Part shown: positions 21,100 through 32,500 of the stretch, one piece after another | Layout: each line of letters begins with the position of its first letter | How positions within the stretch are numbered: the stretch's first letter is position 1 | From: Antilocapra americana | Lineage: Eukaryota > Chordata > Mammalia > Artiodactyla > Antilocapridae | Assembly: GCA_007570785.1 (NCBI GenBank) | Contig: ML664199.1 | Location: 24,968,400 to 25,032,399 of the forward strand | Length of the DNA stretch: 64,000 bases | Direction: 5' to 3' | Position numbers and translations under genes: made by a program | Notes under the pieces: model-generated | Database searches by the model: none | Told to the model about the DNA's origin: nothing | The model's input: the letters and a program-made list of their open reading frames with translations, nothing else

Positions 21100-23730
21100 A
21101 TTAAAGAGATGTCAGAAAAATGGAAGAACAGGCACTTTCAAGTTCCTGCCTGAGTTGGGGCCTTAGAAATATCAAAAAAACAAGCAGAAACTATCAGGAT
21201 CAACACTGTCAGAACTGTAGAGAACAGTCAAAGTTTTATAGCCATCAAGAGGATGCTGAATCAGGAAAAAAGGCAAGTTGAAAGTCATAGGAAATCTTTC
21301 TAGCATTTTCTCCCATCTTAGATACCCCTGAATCACTGATGATTTTCAAGGTGACGATCTCTCTTCCCAGTGTGGGTCCTGGGCTCTGGCTCCAGAAGGA
21401 ATAGATCTGATCTTACAGATCTTCTATGTCTGCTCGAGGCTGCCCGAAGGACTGAAGCAAGGTGCTCAACTCTGTTGTGTCTAATGTGAAAGTCATTTGG
21501 AATAGAAAAGTAATGGAAAGTGATCAACAACACACAATGACCAGGGATAAAATGGTGAGGGCAAACAATGACTGCTTATGTCCTTAAGAGGAAAGCTGGG
21601 AGAAGTGCATTAGGGATTTAAGAAATTCCAAAGTACCTGTGTACTCAGAGGAATTTAGGAAGCCACGTGCATAGGCAAAACAAGGCATATGCTCAGAAAA
21701 CACTGAGAGAACCCTAATCTTTACCTCTCACAGATCTCTAAGCTCAGGGCAAAATTGGCCAGCATTTGAAGGAATAATTTAGCAAGGAACAATATGCCAA
21801 GACTGGAAGGGGTGTTATTATTGTTTTTAATCCTTGGCATCCAAAGAAACCTCTGTCAACATATTAGTTGAACATAACCCAAAGGAACAGACTTCAGTGA
21901 CCACAAGCAAGGAATACATCTTTCCTAAACACTTTGGGAAAGTCACTAAATGAATTATCTAGACAACTTTCAGCAATCACAAATGGGCAAACCCTGGGAA
22001 AGGAGAAGATCCACATTATAATACTCAAAATTCCAAATATCAACAAAAAATTCAAGGCATACAAAGAAACAGGAATGTACCACCCACACAAAATAACATA
22101 ATAAATGGACATCAACCATCCCAGACAGATGGTGACTGCAGCCATGAAATTAAAAGATGCATGCTCCTTGAAAGAAAAGCTATGACCAACCTAGACAGCA
22201 TATTAAAAAGCAGAGACATTACTTTGCCAACGAAGGTCCACCTAGTCAAAGCTATGCTTTTTCCACTGGTCATGTATGAATATGAGAGTTGGACGATAAA
22301 GAAATCTGAGTGCCCAAGAATTGATGCTTTAGAACTGTGTGTTGAAGACTCAAGAGTCCTTTGGACTGTGAGGAAATCAAACAAGTGAATCCTAAAGGAA
22401 ATCAGTCCTGAATGTTCATTGGAAGGACTGATGCTGAAACTGAAGCTCCAATACTTTGGCCTCCTGATGCAAAGAACTGAAAGACCTTGATGCTGGGAAA
22501 GACTGAAGGCAGGAGGAGAAGGGGATGACAGGATGAGATGGTTGGATGGCATTACTAACTCAATGGACATGAGTTCAAGCAAGCTCCCGGAGTTGGTGAT
22601 AGACAGGAAAGCCTGGTATGCTGCAGTCCATGGGAACACAAAGAGTCGGACATGACTGAGTGACTGAACTGAACTAAAGTGAACTATCCCTGAGGAAGTC
22701 CAATCATTGAACTTACTAGACAAAGATTTTAAAAGAACTATCCTTAGCTCAAAGGTCTCCAGAAAATATGATCACATAAACACTTAGAAAATGGAAAGCA
22801 ATCTATGAACAAAATGAAAATGTTAACAAAGAAAAGCTATAGAGAAGAGCAAGCAAAAAATCTGGAGCTCAAAATATAATAACTGAAATAGAAAATTTAC
22901 CAAAGAGTGTAAAAGATTGAAATAGACATTTTCCCAAAGACATATAATTATAAGCACATGAAAAAAATCCTCAGTATCTGTAGTCACTAAGTAAATGCAA
23001 ATCAAAATCACAGGATGTAAGATGCCACTTCATACCTCCTAGGATAATTTTAAAAAATGAAAAGTGACAAGCATTGGCAAAGTTTGAAGAAATTGGAACA
23101 CTATAAACGATGGTGAAAATGTAAAACAGGGCAGCTGCTGTAGAGAACAGGTCGACAGTTCATCAAAAGGTTAAATAGAGAATTACTACATGACCCAGAA
23201 GCTTCAGTCCTAGATATGTATTTTAAAGACATAAAAACAGGGAATGAAATATTTATTTTTGCACCAATGTTTATAGCAGCATTATTCGCAATAGCAAAAA
23301 TGTCACCCAAATGTTCAGTGACAAGTGAAGCAAAATGTAGTTCATACATGCAACAGAATATTGTTTAGTCATGAAAGGAATGACATGGCTGCAACATGAA
23401 TGAACCTTGAAAATCTCATCTAAGTGAAACAAGACAGACATAAGGGACTAATACTGTGTATTCTACTTCGATGAAATATCTAGAACAGGCATATTCATAG
23501 AGGTTACAGATCACCAGGAACTGGTTGGAGGGAGGAATAGGGGGAGTTGTTGTTGCTTAATGACTTCTGAGTTTCTATTTGGGATTTTATAAATAGATGG
23601 TGATGGTGGTTGTACAAAATTGTGAATACAATTGCAGCTTTTGAATTTTACACTTCAAAATAGTTAAAATGTTAAGTTTTATGCAATGTTTTACCACTAT
23701 AAAGAGTTTACTAAAATTTTTAAAAGATTA
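21100..23730 (+). mobile_element. Old L1, internally deleted, split by BovB
   Basis: 21100-22122 and 22682-22910 resemble an old L1 5' UTR: 'atcaacactgtcagaactg', 'taatccttggcatccaaag', 'ttcagcaatcacaaatggg', 'gaacttactagacaaagat'. At about 22910 the sequence jumps to the ORF2 end and 3' UTR ('gcaaatcaaaatcacagg', 'aaaatgtcacccaaatgttc'), so ORF1 and most of ORF2 are missing. All of it is in sense orientation. The BovB at 22123-22681 lies in the 5' UTR part. It could be one deleted element or two independent ones joined. Confidence 0.65.
22114..22690 (+). mobile_element. BovB LINE 3' fragment with likely target duplication
   Basis: The BovB body is about 22123-22681, sense, starting in the C-terminal coding part ('gactgcagccatgaaattaa') and ending in tandem 'gaactgaact' tail units. 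The flanking words aaccatccc (22114-22122) and aactatccc (22682-22690) match at eight of nine positions. The coding frame is broken by small deletions (for example near 22340). A 203-codon minus frame over it is the shadow of the BovB sequence and is not a gene. Confidence 0.88.
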
Positions 23731-24513
23731 AACATCACTCAAGTTTGAAAATGCTATTTCATTTCATACTGAATATGGAGGGTGATTTCAAAGTCTACTT
23801 TTCTTTCTATATTTGACCTGTTCCATAAGAGCACATCACTAACATCCATGTGTCTAGTTGGGCAAATACTATCCTACTGTTAATAATAAAAGAGCTTGTT
23901 TGGGGGAAGAGAATTATATTTATCAGGGCTTGGGAGAGATCACTGAATCTATAATTCAGCCTTAAATAGGATCTAATCTAGTTCTATGTTATATATTAAT
24001 CTACAGAGAAAAGCAGTGAGAAACCTTTTTTTGTTTTTTTTATTTTGCATGAAGGAAAGTAGCCTGGCACATTACACGTGGATTGTTTACTCTCTATGTG
24101 TAACTTTTCCTTCTAATTTAACCTTTCTCACCCATAGACCCTGGAAAACCAGTCACATACATCACTTGGCCAAAACCAATTGCCTTCCTAGCCCTACATG
24201 ATTGACCCTATAGGTGGCCACATGGTTTAATGGACATAACCATTCTAATTTGGAACTAAGATGCTGTAAGTATTTGATGCTGAAGGCCAGAACTGTTGTA
24301 TCAGGTTGAGTCAAACTAAGATAGGGGGCTTCATACCAAACCAAGTGTAAATAAATGAGGCTTCATAGATAGTTACCTTCACCTTCCTCCAGATGATTCT
24401 AAAATAAAGCCCCTCCACCTGCCTCTCTTCTAGGAGACAAGTACCTTTATAATAAGATGCCTTCCTAGACTTAATTTTGTTCAAATACATTTCTGTTCCT
24501 TGCACCAGAGAAA
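23731..24513. other. No recognisable feature
   Basis: About 780 bases; small frames of 60-71 codons without domains. Nothing was recognised. Confidence 0.4.
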
Positions 24514-24704
24514 ACACTTCCCTGGTGGCTCAGTTGCTAAAGAACCCACCTGCAATACAGGAGACCCTGGTTTGATCACTGGGTCGGGAAAATCCCCTGG
24601 AGAAGAAAATGGCAACCCACTCCAGTATTCTTGCCTGGAGAATTCTATTGACAGAGAAACCTAGTGGGCTACACTCCATGGGGTCACAAAGAGTCAGACA
24701 TGAC
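24514..24704 (+). mobile_element. Bov-tA SINE, sense, abutting BovB
   Basis: Head 'acttccctggtggctcagtt', body with 'cccactccagtattcttgcc', and tail 'agtcagacatgactaaa'. It ends exactly where a BovB 3' fragment begins, with no spacer. Confidence 0.92.
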
Positions 24705-25056
24705 TAAATGAGAAGACCCTTGAGAGGCCCTTGGACAGCAAGGAGATCAACCAGACAATCGTAAAGGAAATCAATGTTGAATACTTATTGGAAGGACTGG
24801 TGCTGAAGCTGAAGTTCCAGTACTTTGGCCACCTGATGTGAAGAGCTGACTCATTGGAAAAGTCCCTGATGCTAGGAAAGGTTGAAAGCAGAAGGAGAAG
24901 GGGACGACAGAGGATAAGATGGTTGGATGGTGTCACAGACTCAATGGACATGAGTTTGAGCACATTCTGGGAGATAGTGAAGGATAGGGAAGCCTGGCAT
25001 GCTGCAGGCCATGGGGTCTCAAATAGTCAGACATGGCTGAACAACAACAATAAGCT
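24705..25056 (+). mobile_element. BovB LINE 3' fragment
   Basis: Sense copy beginning 'agaagacccttgagagg' in the C-terminal coding part and ending 'ctgaacaacaacaa'. It is shorter at the 5' side than the other copies, perhaps because the SINE replaced its start. Confidence 0.9.
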
Positions 25057-26307
25057 CTAAAGCACCTTTGGGAAATTGCATGAGTTTAGACAGTGTGGTG
25101 TCAACACCATCAGAAAAAATTTCCATCTGGTGAGCTTGGGCTTGTCACCTTGTGCAAGTTACTACCAGCTTGAAAGGGTATTTAGCAAACCATAAGAAGT
25201 TGCGTCCCACCAGACTTAAGGAGATTTGTTACTGTTGCTCTGATGGCAGCCAGAGCAGGAAGTGTAAATCATTATTAACTGAGTGTGTGCATTCTGGGAA
25301 GTGGCTGTATTATACCACTGCTGTGTGAGAGCTGCAAAGGGACAAAGCTCTGAGGCAGGAGCAGTGAGCAATTAGCCTGACGTCTCTTCTCCTGAAGAGG
25401 AAATTCAATCTTTTATTTCTAAGCATCAGAGATGCTGCCACCTGGCACTCGTATAGTTGATGGAGATATTTGTTTGCCCACACATTGTAGTTATAATGTT
25501 TCCAGGGGAGGACTGCCATGCATAACAATCTCACCAGGTTCTCGTGGTCTTGCTGGTAGCCAAGAGCGCCCAAAGGCCAAAGGCAGTCACCTTTGGGTGA
25601 CATGGCTGAGAACTGCCATGACCTGATTCCTGCCCAGCCTGAAGCCTATGTGTGCTGAGGACCCAGACCCCTCCTGGCCAACAAGCTTGATGCTGGTTAT
25701 CAGTCCCTCCAGAAGGCAAAGCAGATTCCTATGAGGCATCAGCTCGCCTTGTGATGAGGCATTGCATCAACTTCCTATCATGGAGGCGTCTCTCAGCCAC
25801 AACACAGCCACACACTCTTCTCATAAGACTAGATTCAGGAAAGAAGAGGTCTCAGGATTTGAGAGGAAAATGAGCCTTTATTTTCCTTCATGAGAGACAT
25901 AAAAATTCTTATTACTTCTGAGTTGATTCTGAGAGTGAGGGAGCTGATGGTGACCGGTGACTGGAAGATTGGCATCTCCCTGTGCTGTTGAGGATGACAG
26001 AGGAGGTGCTCCTACAAGACAGACGCCATCTGGCTTGGCTTCTTCTGCTGAATCTCTATGTCTCTCTCACACACACAAACTCACTCCATTTCCCTTTTCA
26101 AGTCCTACTGACTGAAAAGATGTGCCAAGATGAAAAATTCAAATTGCTGTGAAATACATAAGGAAGCTTGGAAGGTGCTGTCTTCTTCCAGCTCTGTGTG
26201 GATAAGGATGGTTAAGCCTTTCCATGGAGACATGGTCTCCAGGACTTCAAGTCTGATCACCACATCAGCTGAAAAATATGCACTTTCCTGCTGGTAATCT
26301 ATCCTTG
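25057..26307. other. Long stretch without recognisable genes or repeats
   Basis: About 1.25 kb. Overlapping frames of 97 (minus, 25310-25603), 64 (plus) and 62 codons show no domain; the stretch is not obviously repetitive. Confidence 0.45.
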
Positions 26308-26506
26308 GGCTTCCCAGATGGCCCAGTGGTAAAGAACTTGCCTGCCAAGAGACATGGGTTTGATCCCTAGGTCAGGAAGATCCCCTGGAGAAAGAAATGG
26401 CAACCCATTCCAGTATTCTTGCCTGGAGAATCCCGTGGACAGAGGAGCCTCGCAGGCTACAGTCCATGGGGTTGCAAAAAAGTAGGACACAACTGAGAAT
26501 GCACAC
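26308..26506 (+). mobile_element. Bov-tA SINE, sense
   Basis: Head 'gggcttcccagatggcccag', B-box-like 'gggtttgatcc', middle 'attccagtattcttgcctgg', tail 'aggacacaactgagaatg'. Near complete. It supplies part of the 126-codon minus frame at 26299-26679. Confidence 0.93.
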
Positions 26507-28263
26507 TGAGCACCTTGGGCTCTCAAGTCCTTCCCCTTTAGCGAGAGTTCTGCCTTTGCCAGAAAAGTTCCTTTGACCTTTTGTGCTGAAGAACTGAAAA
26601 CACTATCAAGGAATCTGGTGACAAAGGATTCATATGGATGGATTTCTGAATAAAGGCAACAGAAGCAGAGGAACAGCAAGAAAGCAGGTGGTCAAGGAAG
26701 TGACATGTGAGATGGGTGGGGAGGAGGAAAGGGAATGAAGGGAATGTTCTTTGGGAAGGAAAGTGAGAGTTCCTTCCCAGATGCAGAAAGGCATAACAAG
26801 ACACAAAGTCTTTTAAGAGCCATTATTGAAAACTATGGCAATTCAATTGGTATCTGTGGAGACTCCAATCAAATGTAGGAATGAACTTCTTGGATCACAT
26901 GCCCATGGAGGGTATGCAAGACCGCAGGAGAATGTCAAAAATAGCAGTGGGATCTGATGTAAAATGCAGGAGGCCGAGGGTGGTCACAACAGGCCATGTG
27001 TGATTCCAGGACAGGAGAGATAGCATGAGTGCACCCACTGAGAAGAAAGATTGGGAGAGACAGGGAGGCCAGCAGACGGCCAAAGAAAGACTCTTGGTGA
27101 TGCTGGACCAAGAATTCTTTAAAAGAATCTCCAGCTTTGTGAAGGTGATGTGTGAAGTCTTTATTTTCTTGGTACCAAAAAAGACTAAAAGAGAGTGCCA
27201 ATGGTTGAAAGATGTCAAGGGACCAAACTGTGCCCTTAAGAGCATCTCTCCTAGAGCACACGGAATATCTATTTCCACGATGAAAACAGTGGAAAAAATG
27301 AGGGACATGATGGAGGGAGAGAGAGAGGAGCAAAATCCACAGATCAAAAAAACACAAAAAACAAAACAACACAAACACAAACCTTACAAACCTTAGGGCA
27401 GTCACTTGACCAGCAAAAATTCATCAGCTCCTTGGAGGTTTAGAACATTTTGTCAGATTTCTATCAGCCCAATGCAAAATTTTATGTAGTAAAATAAATC
27501 CATTCACTTGACCTCAGCACCAGTCAGCCTGAGATACAGCAGAACTGGCTTTTAAAAGAAAGCCAAGGATAATCAACTTCTGACATGATTTCTATTTATT
27601 CTCTCTCCTCCCCCTCCTTTTGATTAAGTACTTTCTGAATTTTGAAAGGAGCTTCATGAATCATTCTGCGGCTGCTTAATATTAATAGTAATGGGATTTA
27701 TTCTATTGAAATGGGTTCATTATCCTGCCAGCTGCCAAACTTGCGTCTCCAAATAGGCTTCTGGAAATAGAATCTTCCAAATACCTTTCTTGTAAGAGAA
27801 CTGCAGACTCAAAGTGGGAAAGTATAAACACATGGCCCAGGTTCACACCAAGGTCAACAGAAACTGACACACCAAGCTTCCCAACCCCTTCAGCTCCGTC
27901 TGTGGATCTATTCACCCCTTAAGCCCCCCAGAACCTTCTGTCTGTTGCTCAGCACAGAAGTGATGTGCTAACCACTCCATAAAACCCCGCTTATTGTCTC
28001 TCATCAGAAACAGTTCCTTCCTGCTTTGTGCGTGTTAGGGCTAAGGTTAGGGCGAGGGTCCTCTCTAGAACATGTTAAGCTCGTTGGAGTCAGAGCCTGT
28101 GTCTGTGCGGCAGCACCCAGCCCGGCACTCACAGCAGAGGATCCCTCCCTGCACCTGTGATGTGTCCCCTTGACCATCCACGGAGCTCCCCAGCCTCGGT
28201 AGCCAACACGCAGCATGGCCAGCAACACAGGGTCTAGACTGTGCCTTTCTAGGTCTGTTTGCT
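26507..28263. other. Long unassigned stretch with overlapping open frames
   Basis: About 1.75 kb with no recognised repeat. Open frames of 161 codons (minus, 26895-27380) and 156 codons (minus, another frame, 26935-27405) overlap a 123-codon plus frame (27025-27396). The plus product is Lys/Glu/Gln-rich and ends in a basic tail; the minus products are hydrophobic, as the complement of such a sequence would be. None matches a family I know, and overlapping openness in three frames suggests compositional bias rather than a gene. Confidence 0.45.
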
Positions 28264-28494
28264 CAAATGAAGCAAGTGTGTTAGCTGCTCAGTCGTGTCC
28301 AACTCTTTGTGACCCTGTGGACTGTAGCCCGCCAGGCTCCTCTGCCCATGGGATTCTCCAGGCAAGAATACCGGAGTGGGTTACCAGGCCCTCCTCCAGG
28401 GGATCTTCCTGACCCGGGGATCAAACCTATATCTCCTGCATTGCAGACAGATTCTTAACCATCTGAGCCACCAGGGAAGCTCCAAATGAAGCAA
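28264..28494 (-). mobile_element. Bov-tA SINE with 12-bp target duplication
   Basis: SINE body 28276-28482, antisense. The word caaatgaagcaa flanks it at 28264-28275 and 28483-28494, a perfect 12-base duplication. The copy is well preserved, which suggests a relatively recent insertion. Confidence 0.95.
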
Positions 28495-29006
28495 ATCAGA
28501 ATTAATGAGTTTCACAAACCAAACCCACAGAAAAGAGATAGACTGAGCTCATCAAATGAGCTTAAGAAAACCCTCTAAAAGAGAAAATCACAAGAAGAAT
28601 GAGCTAATTTGCAAATTAGCTCACAAGGTAGAGAGCTTTTCCACTTCCAACACTGGAGGGCTGAGTGTCTCATCACTTGCTTGTCTATCTCCAAGTTCAA
28701 GTCTCCCCAAGGCCGGGACCAGACTTCTTCTTTTATTCTTTCATATAGCACCTCGAATAGTTCTGAACAAACAAGAGTATTCTCACTGGATGTATTTTCA
28801 TAAATTCATAATGGCTAGAAAAGGAAGAAAAAGCAGAGAAGGCAGATAAAACATGCACGGGCCCCACAAAGTCTGGTTCAAACGTAATCATCTCTCTTCT
28901 AACGTTGCCTAAACAGCTGGCTTCCTGACAAGTAACGGACTAACTTTTGTGGGTGTGCATGTGTGTGATTGTGTGTGCAAATTCAATCTCATTTAAAGGA
29001 TACAAG
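28495..29006. other. No recognisable feature; TG-rich patch
   Basis: About 510 bases, with an imperfect TG-rich run at about 28950-28980. A 97-codon plus frame (28556-28849) is Ser/Lys-rich and unrecognised. Confidence 0.4.
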
Positions 29007-29363
29007 AAGAACTGAGGCCTTCCCCAGTGGTTAAGAATCTGCCTAACAATGCAGGGACCCTGGGTGCGACCCTGCTCTGGGAAGAGCTCACCTGCCATGT
29101 AGCAACTAAGCCCGTGCGCCACAACTACTGAGCCTGTGCTCTAGAGCGCCACCACCTCTGAAGCCCAGGCGCCTGGAGCCTGTGCTCAACAACAAGAGAA
29201 GCCTGCACACTGTGACTAGAGGGTAGCCCCCACTCTCCACAACTAGAGAAAAGCGCTAGTGCAGGAACAAAGACCCAGTGCAGCCCTAAATAAATAAATA
29301 TAAAGCCAGCATCTTAAAATTAAAAATAAATAAAATATATCCTTAAAAATAAAAAGAACTGAG
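29007..29363 (+). mobile_element. CHR-type SINE with 10-bp target duplication
   Basis: Body 29017-29353: head 'gccttccccagtggttaag', gagcc/tgtgctc-type body repeats, 'aacaaagacccagtgcagcc', then an (AAAT)n-type tail. The word aagaactgag occurs at 29007-29016 and 29354-29363. Confidence 0.93.
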
Positions 29364-29796
29364 TGTTTAAAGGGAATTTTTACCCTTTGTGCAAGTCTAG
29401 TGTCCCCTTAGTGTGCTGACTTCCCATGACACAGTCCCATGTCCATGCCCATTCTTACTTTTCCAAGGGAGTGGAGAAAGTGCTGGTTCTTTGCAAAGAA
29501 GCATTGGCCTCACTCAGCTGGACTCTTTTTCAGAGACCACACAACAGGTTGAGGCCAGAGGGATCTGGGAGGGCAAACCTAGATCTCAGAGGGCCAGGGG
29601 GAGGTAACACGTCCTAATTCTGCTGCTAAAACAAGTGGGACAGATGCTGACAGCTGGCCTGCCCCCAGCCACCACCCAGCAGGCCAGTTTGACTTCTGAC
29701 ATCCTCTCTCTCTAAGGAAGCAAAACCCTGCTATCACCCACTGTCACAACTCTTCTCTGTTGTTTGTCTTGCTTTCTGGCAAGGAAAGCCCTCTTT
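29364..29796. other. No recognisable feature
   Basis: About 430 bases; two overlapping 63-64 codon plus frames (29413-29617) without domains. Confidence 0.4.
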
Positions 29797-29985
29797 TTCT
29801 TTTTTAATTAATTTTTATGGGAGTATAGTTACTTTACAAAGTTGTGTTAGTTTCTGCTGTACAACAAAGTGAATCAGCTCTGTGTTTTTATATAACGCCT
29901 CTTTATCTGATTTCCTTCCCATTTAGGTTACCACAGAGCACTGAGTAGAGTTCCCTGTGCTGTACAGTAAAAAGCCTCTCTTTAA
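29797..29985 (-). mobile_element. Ruminant L1 3' end, antisense
   Basis: 'atttttatgggagtatagtt', 'ttagtttctgctgtacaaca', 'gatttccttcccatttagg' and 'gagttccctgtgctgtacag' match the same L1 3' UTR block as 18645-19075, without an inserted SINE. Confidence 0.85.
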
Positions 29986-30982
29986 GCCATGTTATTAAAG
30001 CACCTGTGTGGGGGGGGGTGTCTCACTCATTGAGACCAGAGTAAAGCCCTCATATAGCAAAGAAGACAAGCCCAGGACAGCCAAAAATAAATAAAATTAT
30101 TTTTACAATTGTTATTAAAAAATAATCTTTTTTGAAAAAATAGTTAGGTAAAATAAAGTTTATAGCTTTGAAACAGATCTAAAGGAGAATCAGACTGCAG
30201 CTGCAAGTAAGGGGGTCATCTTGATGTCATTAACTGGTCTCAGCACCTCCCCCTCCCACTCTCCATCCAGACATGGCTAAGCCCTTACTTTGCAGCACCT
30301 CTAAGTGAGTCGTTTGGGGAAAGTCGGTCAGGAAAATGTCCCCTTCTCACCAAAGACAAGCTTGCTTCATATTTCTTCCCTGTGAAATATGTCCATGGAA
30401 TGTTTAGTGCCTTAGAGACCTCGAAAGCTCTGTTTGTCGCTTGTTCTTAGTCAAGTTTCTTAGTGAATAACATTGATTGATTCTTTCAGGGCAGCATCTA
30501 TACCAATTCAAGATTAGGAGCTTCTAGGAACATGGATAAATCTCCTTGGATAGCAGAGCAGTCCTGCGGATGAGAAAGACTTTTAATTTTTAAAGCATCT
30601 TAAATTCTTTTAAATGTTTCATTCCTCCAGTAAGCTGGGTGCATACTGAGCATTTCCTCCTTTGTGGGCCTGGACCACAAGTGCTAGGAGACCAGCTTCC
30701 TCAGCTCAGATTGCTGAGAACACTTTAGTCACCTAGACCTGGCATCACCCTGACAGGAATGAAGCCAGGGCCCTGTTCTCTCATCCTTGCCTGGACCTTG
30801 GCTCTGTGATGTGTCCATAGCTTTCCAATACCTTTAAATTGAGAGTTTTACACATTTTGACCAATGTTTCTAAATGCTCTCAATTGGAAGTTTGGTGCAA
30901 ATCTCTTAGTCTAAAATACCCTATAATATCACTAAAATGTGAATCTTAAAAAAATGATACAAATGAATGTATTTATAAAATA
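29986..30982. other. Long stretch without recognisable genes or repeats
   Basis: About 1 kb. A run of nine G at about 30009-30017 is the only simple repeat. No open frame of note. Confidence 0.45.
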
Positions 30983-31196
30983 GGGCTTCCCTGATGGTGT
31001 AAAGAATCCACCTTCAGTGGGGCAACATAGGAGACATAGGTTCAATCTCTGGGTTGGAAAGATCCTCTGGAGAAGGAAATGGCAACCCATTCCAGTATTC
31101 TTGCCTGGAGAATCTCAGGGACAGAGGAGCCTGGTGAGCTGCAGCCCAATGGGTCACAAAGAGTCGGACATGACTGAGCAACTAAGCACAGCACAA
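30983..31196 (+). mobile_element. Bov-tA SINE, sense
   Basis: Complete-looking copy from 'agggcttccctgatggtgta' to 'catgactgagcaactaagca'. A small insertion lies near the head (about 31016-31022). Confidence 0.93.
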
Positions 31197-31199
31197 AAC

Positions 31200-31498
31200 A
31201 AAAACAGCCTCACAGACATGAAAAACAATCTTATGGTTACCAAAGGGGAAAAATAGAGGGGTGGGATAGCTTAGGAGTCTGGGATTGACACGCACACACT
31301 GCTACATATAAAAGATAGCTAATAAGGACCTACTGAATAGCACAGCAAACTCTACTCAATACTCTGTAATAACCTAAATGGGAAAAGAATTTGGAAAAGA
31401 GAGGATACATGCATATGTATAACTGATTCACTTTGCTGCACACCTGAAACTAACACAACATTGTACATCAACTAGACTTCACTATAAAATTAATTTTT
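31200..31498 (+). mobile_element. L1 3' UTR end, sense
   Basis: 'cttatggttaccaaagggg', 'ataaggacctactgaatag', 'aaactctactcaatactc', 'gtataactgattcactttgc' and 'cacaacattgtacatcaact' follow the ruminant L1 3' UTR in order, ending in an A/T-rich stretch. It directly follows the SINE above. Confidence 0.85.
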
Positions 31499-32353
31499 TT
31501 GGAAAGAGATCTGTAAATCTGCACAGAGGAAATATGAAAAACAATTGCAAAAAATAAATCAAATAACATTTCCAGAAATTCACCCATGCTCATTTTGGGT
31601 GTACTGCTAAGGTGATGGTATCAACAGTCTGGTTCGTCTTGTTTGATGTGATGGAAAAGCTAGCAGTTTCTGAAAGTGGCTGTAAGTATCAAAAATTATC
31701 TCAGTATTATCAAAGGATATACTGCAGTTGAACAAATTGCAGCATTTATGAAATTTGGTCTCAGGGCATTTGAATATAAAGTTCAACGTGAGATCTTTAG
31801 GAAGTTAATAAAACATTCTGAACATTGTCTGTAAATGGAGAAAAATACTACCTTTCTCAAGGTCATGTTGAGGAGATTGTAAGTCTTGTGCAAAAACAAC
31901 AATTATTGTTGGCTCCAGAAACATAAAGAAAGCCATGAAGCTGCTAAATCCACATCAAAAATATGAAATCACTATTACTGTTCTTCACTTGGATGAATAA
32001 AACCACAAACATTTCTTTTTAGAATTCAGACTTTAATATTCATTGGCCCATCTTTAGCATAGGCTGTCCTCAACCTCATGTCTGTTAAATGTAATGTCTC
32101 CAATTTAGTGAGATAAACTCAAATGAGTTAAAATAAACCATCAGAATTTTTCAAAGAATAACATGTCCAAACACATTTATCCCCAGCCTAAGACGTAAGG
32201 AGTAAGTAGACAAAAGCCACAGTTGGCATTCTGAAATTTCAAACTTAAATTATGCACTGATGTACCCCAAAATGATGGAACATGAAGTTTTCCATGTAAA
32301 AATCCATTCCACTGCCAAGAAAACTCTGGATTCAAAAAAAAAAAAGAAGGAAA
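31499..32353. other. No recognisable feature
   Basis: About 850 bases, AT-rich. Some short runs (for example 31740-31830) read like degraded coding sequence in single frames, but stops interrupt them and no family is recognised. Confidence 0.4.
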
Positions 32354-32500
32354 ATGGGAAGTTCCCTGGTGCTTCAGTAGTTAGAACTTTGCCTTCTGAT
32401 GCAGGGCCTGCAGGTTCAGTCCCTGGTCAGGGAGCTAAGATCCCACGTACCTCAAGGCCAAAAGTCCAAAACATAAAACAGAAACAGTACTGTAACAGAT
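32354..32500 (+). mobile_element. Short CHR-like tRNA SINE, sense
   Basis: Head 'gggaagttccctggtgcttc', then 'ctgatgcagggcctgcaggtt', 'gtccctggtcagggagctaag', and an A-rich end. This is the same short form as 8475-8612. Confidence 0.85.

Noticed and set aside
22112..22723. 203-codon minus-strand open frame
   Set aside because: It is the antisense shadow of a BovB 3' fragment. The same antisense product pattern recurs at every BovB copy (4.4, 11.0, 24.7, 34.4, 45.8, 58.6 kb), so it follows from the repeat and is not a gene.
24514..24600. tRNA-like sequence at SINE heads as tRNA genes
   Set aside because: The heads carry A/B-box-like words but are fused to SINE bodies and lack a full cloverleaf; they are SINE promoters, not tRNA genes.
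28034..28058. Telomere-like words (gttaggg, ggttagggcg)
   Set aside because: Only two imperfect units; not a tandem array, so no interstitial telomere claim.
30009..30017. Run of nine G as a possible G-quadruplex
   Set aside because: A single G-run cannot form an intramolecular quadruplex without partner runs; none is close.
31600..32050. Possible processed pseudogene from short coding-like runs
   Set aside because: Runs of about 20-25 codons in different frames were seen but no known protein was recognised and stops interrupt each one.
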